Assembly (NCBI GenBank): GCA_017562135.1
Contig: QEYB01000062.1
Span: 62,001-126,000, forward strand
Direction of reading: 5' to 3'
DNA from: Dipylidium caninum
Lineage: Eukaryota; Platyhelminthes; Cestoda; Cyclophyllidea; Dipylidiidae
Length of the DNA stretch: 64,000 nt
Made by a program: the position numbers and the translations under genes. Position 1 is the first letter of the stretch. The number at the start of each line of letters is the position of its first letter. Below are positions 62,401-64,000 of this stretch, piece by piece. Below the pieces are notes generated by a model, which had not been told where the DNA came from, made no database searches, and saw nothing but the letters and a program-made list of their open reading frames with translations.

Positions 62401-63749
62401 TGCGCAGCGACAGGAGGCGCCGCGTGGCGGAGGACCGTCCAGACGCGCTGGTGCCGCGTTGGTCTGCAGGCACGAAGCGACGCATCCGCCGTCTCTCGGG
62501 TCAAGTGGTGCCTCCCGTGACGCGAGTGCGCAGTTCCGGTGTTTCCTGTTTTTTAAGGCGGAATCACCATGCTCGATCTGTGTAGGAAGACTTATTCTAT
62601 ATTAGAGACGATTTAGACTTACTTTCCTCATCATTTTCCACTCGTCTTAGCATAAATTTGTTTTGCATTCAGATGGAAGAGTGCGGGGGGCGCGATGTAA
62701 TGAGGACAGGCACTTCTATTGCCTTCACAAATACCTTTTTATTCCTCCTAGCCCCAAGACTGAAAGTTAGATTTTTAAAATAGAGGCTCCGCTCTGTTGA
62801 GACCCACCGTACATTTTCCTTCGTCGCCAGCCAGAATACTTTAATAGCATTTCAGTACATTTGTCTTTCTCTCAAAGCGTTTCCTCCGAGCGGCTCAACT
62901 GAGACCGAATTGTATAATAAGTAGACGAATCTCCTCCCACCCATGTCCTAAACGAAATTATGGAGTATATTTCTTTCCTAATCAACTGAGCTTTCATCCA
63001 CGCGTTTCGTCTCTCGTCTCAATATCTCAATTCTTTAAAAAAGTTTCTTTGAACTGAATCTACGTAAAAATTCATATTCCTATTCTGCATACAGCGGCAT
63101 TGTACTAAGATATGCTTCCTTTTAAAATCTCATGAATTTTGCTCGATCTACTATCCACCCTCATCTATAAAGTTTCCATGGCAAATGGGAGAAATGTCCC
63201 CATTGATGGCCTTCGAGATTCCTCTTTCGACAGATAATGATGAGGGCTTGTGTGTTCATGTGCATTTTCAGGTTTTAGGGACTTTTGGACATTCCTTCTG
63301 CTCGTCTTGGTCCTCCATTTCGTTAAATTAAGAGTATTTAGCGGTCCCATATTTTGGGTGAGTGAAGAAGAAACTACGCTTCGCCCAGACATCTGCGGCA
63401 CTCATATTGCACGAAGACTAATGCAGCAAAAAGGTTAAAATGGGCGGTCTTCTTATTCCAGCCACTTTTTCTGAGACAAAAACTCCACAACTTGCCACCA
63501 TCCCACAAAGTTCATACCAAACTGCTCGGCACCTTACTTTTACCTATTATTTTCACAATAACTGTCTGAATAAGGGTGATGAATGTTGAATCCCCAGGTC
63601 ACACTGCACAGCATTGCTGCAAGAGCCGGCCTGGAAGTCGGCGACACCGTCGTCAAAGTCTGCGACGCACAGGTTCAGGAGAAGGAGCACTCCCAAATAA
63701 AGGCCGAAATACTGCGCGCGGGAAACGAGTTGGACTTCACCGTCATTAA
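59460..63749 (+). CDS. PDZ domain protein of PDZ-LIM (ALP/Enigma/Zasp) type, 5' part
   Basis: Proteins of this class bind alpha-actinin through the PDZ domain and organise actin or muscle attachments. Exon 1 is 59460-60554 (365 codons from the ATG giving MPSPASSV; the frame is open upstream to 59343 but an acceptor-like CAG just before the ATG favours this start). Exon 2 is 63598-63749; the intron has donor CGG|GTGAGT and acceptor CCCCAG, phase 0. Residues 1-330 are disordered: Ser-rich, then acidic (EEEKKSGDEGE), then Pro/Lys-rich with predicted phosphorylation-type sites. The PDZ domain spans about 334-415: PWGFAVFGG carboxylate loop, FISRVTLHS at the exon join, GLEVGDTVVKV and AEILRAGNELDFTV. 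Exon 2 ends at a donor AA|GTATGT in phase 2. LIM domains, if present, lie beyond the window. The long N-terminal extension before the PDZ is unusual, as ALP/Enigma proteins normally begin with it. Confidence 0.85.
60555..63597 (+). other. large first intron within the PDZ domain
   Basis: 3043 nt, phase 0. It is AT-rich except for a GC-rich block at about 62340-62560 which is open on the plus strand in two frames. No exon is needed between the two PDZ halves, since the domain is complete when they are joined directly. Confidence 0.75.
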
Positions 63750-63854
63750 GTATGTTCTGCCTCTCATCTTTTGCGTTTCGCCTATTAATTGCCACCGAAA
63801 CCGGTAATCGCACTCGATTTCACGTCTTTTGTCATTTTTCTCTCCTTGTCTCAG

Positions 63855-63924
63855 ATGGAAATTTGTGGTTAGAAACGTACAAACGACCGACTTCTTGCCA
63901 TATTCGACCAATGGACGGCAATAA
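63855..63924 (+). CDS. candidate third exon and alternative short C-terminus of the PDZ protein
   Basis: A strong pyrimidine-rich acceptor (TCTCCTTGTCTCAG) ends at 63854. Joined to exon 2 in phase (AA plus A) it reads K-W-K-F-V-V and 17 more residues to TAA at 63922-63924. This would give a protein of about 438 residues ending soon after the PDZ domain, without LIM domains. It could instead be part of a longer exon with an unrecognised donor, or simply intron. Confidence 0.4.
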
Positions 63925-64000
63925 TGCGTGACGCTTCAAATAGTATTGCGTTCCTTTGGGCCCCCATATCTCAGGCAACATCCTCATTAAATTTTCGCAT

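Overview
The window is nuclear DNA of an animal, most likely a flatworm and probably a tapeworm. No bacterial-style gene organisation is present. The coding signal is a set of spliced genes whose exons can be joined by phase-compatible GT-AG introns. Intron sizes fall in two groups, very short (29 to 39 nt) and medium (about 62 to 72 nt), plus longer ones. Very short introns of this kind are known from cestodes and schistosomes. The flatworm assignment is an inference from intron structure, AT-leaning base composition and divergence of the proteins; no rRNA or mitochondrial marker is present to confirm it. The left 30 kb is gene-poor. It holds two exons of a minus-strand Ser/Ala/Pro-rich protein running off the left edge (1-296 and 1643-1951), a plus-strand exon for a probable single-pass membrane protein (11783-12423), a minus-strand N-terminal exon of an unrecognised protein (15649-16209), microsatellites and one short tandem duplication. 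I found no exon I could support between 16.2 and 30.0 kb. From 30 to 49 kb there are four genes in a row on the minus strand, in transcription order: a ZC3H14/Nab2-type CCCH zinc-finger poly(A)-binding protein (49092-46065), an SH3-domain protein of unrecognised family (about 44.7-40.66 kb, 5' end unresolved), the MCM8 DNA helicase (39292-35325, 12 exons, complete) and a class-2 DYRK protein kinase (34305-30054, 5 exons, complete). A coiled-coil centrosomal protein resembling CEP63/Deup1 lies head-to-head with ZC3H14 on the plus strand (50119-58563, 12 exons); one of its introns carries a decayed mariner transposon in sense orientation. The right edge holds the first exons of a PDZ protein of PDZ-LIM (ALP/Enigma/Zasp) type with a long acidic disordered N-terminus (from 59460). 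The genes are housekeeping or regulatory (mRNA 3' end handling, homologous-recombination helicase, kinase signalling, centriole biology, muscle or cytoskeletal scaffold). I see no sign that they form one pathway and no defence, biosynthetic or mobile gene cluster. The most notable structural signal is the run of micro-introns near the 5' ends of four different genes; without them the reading frames contain in-frame stops or frame breaks.
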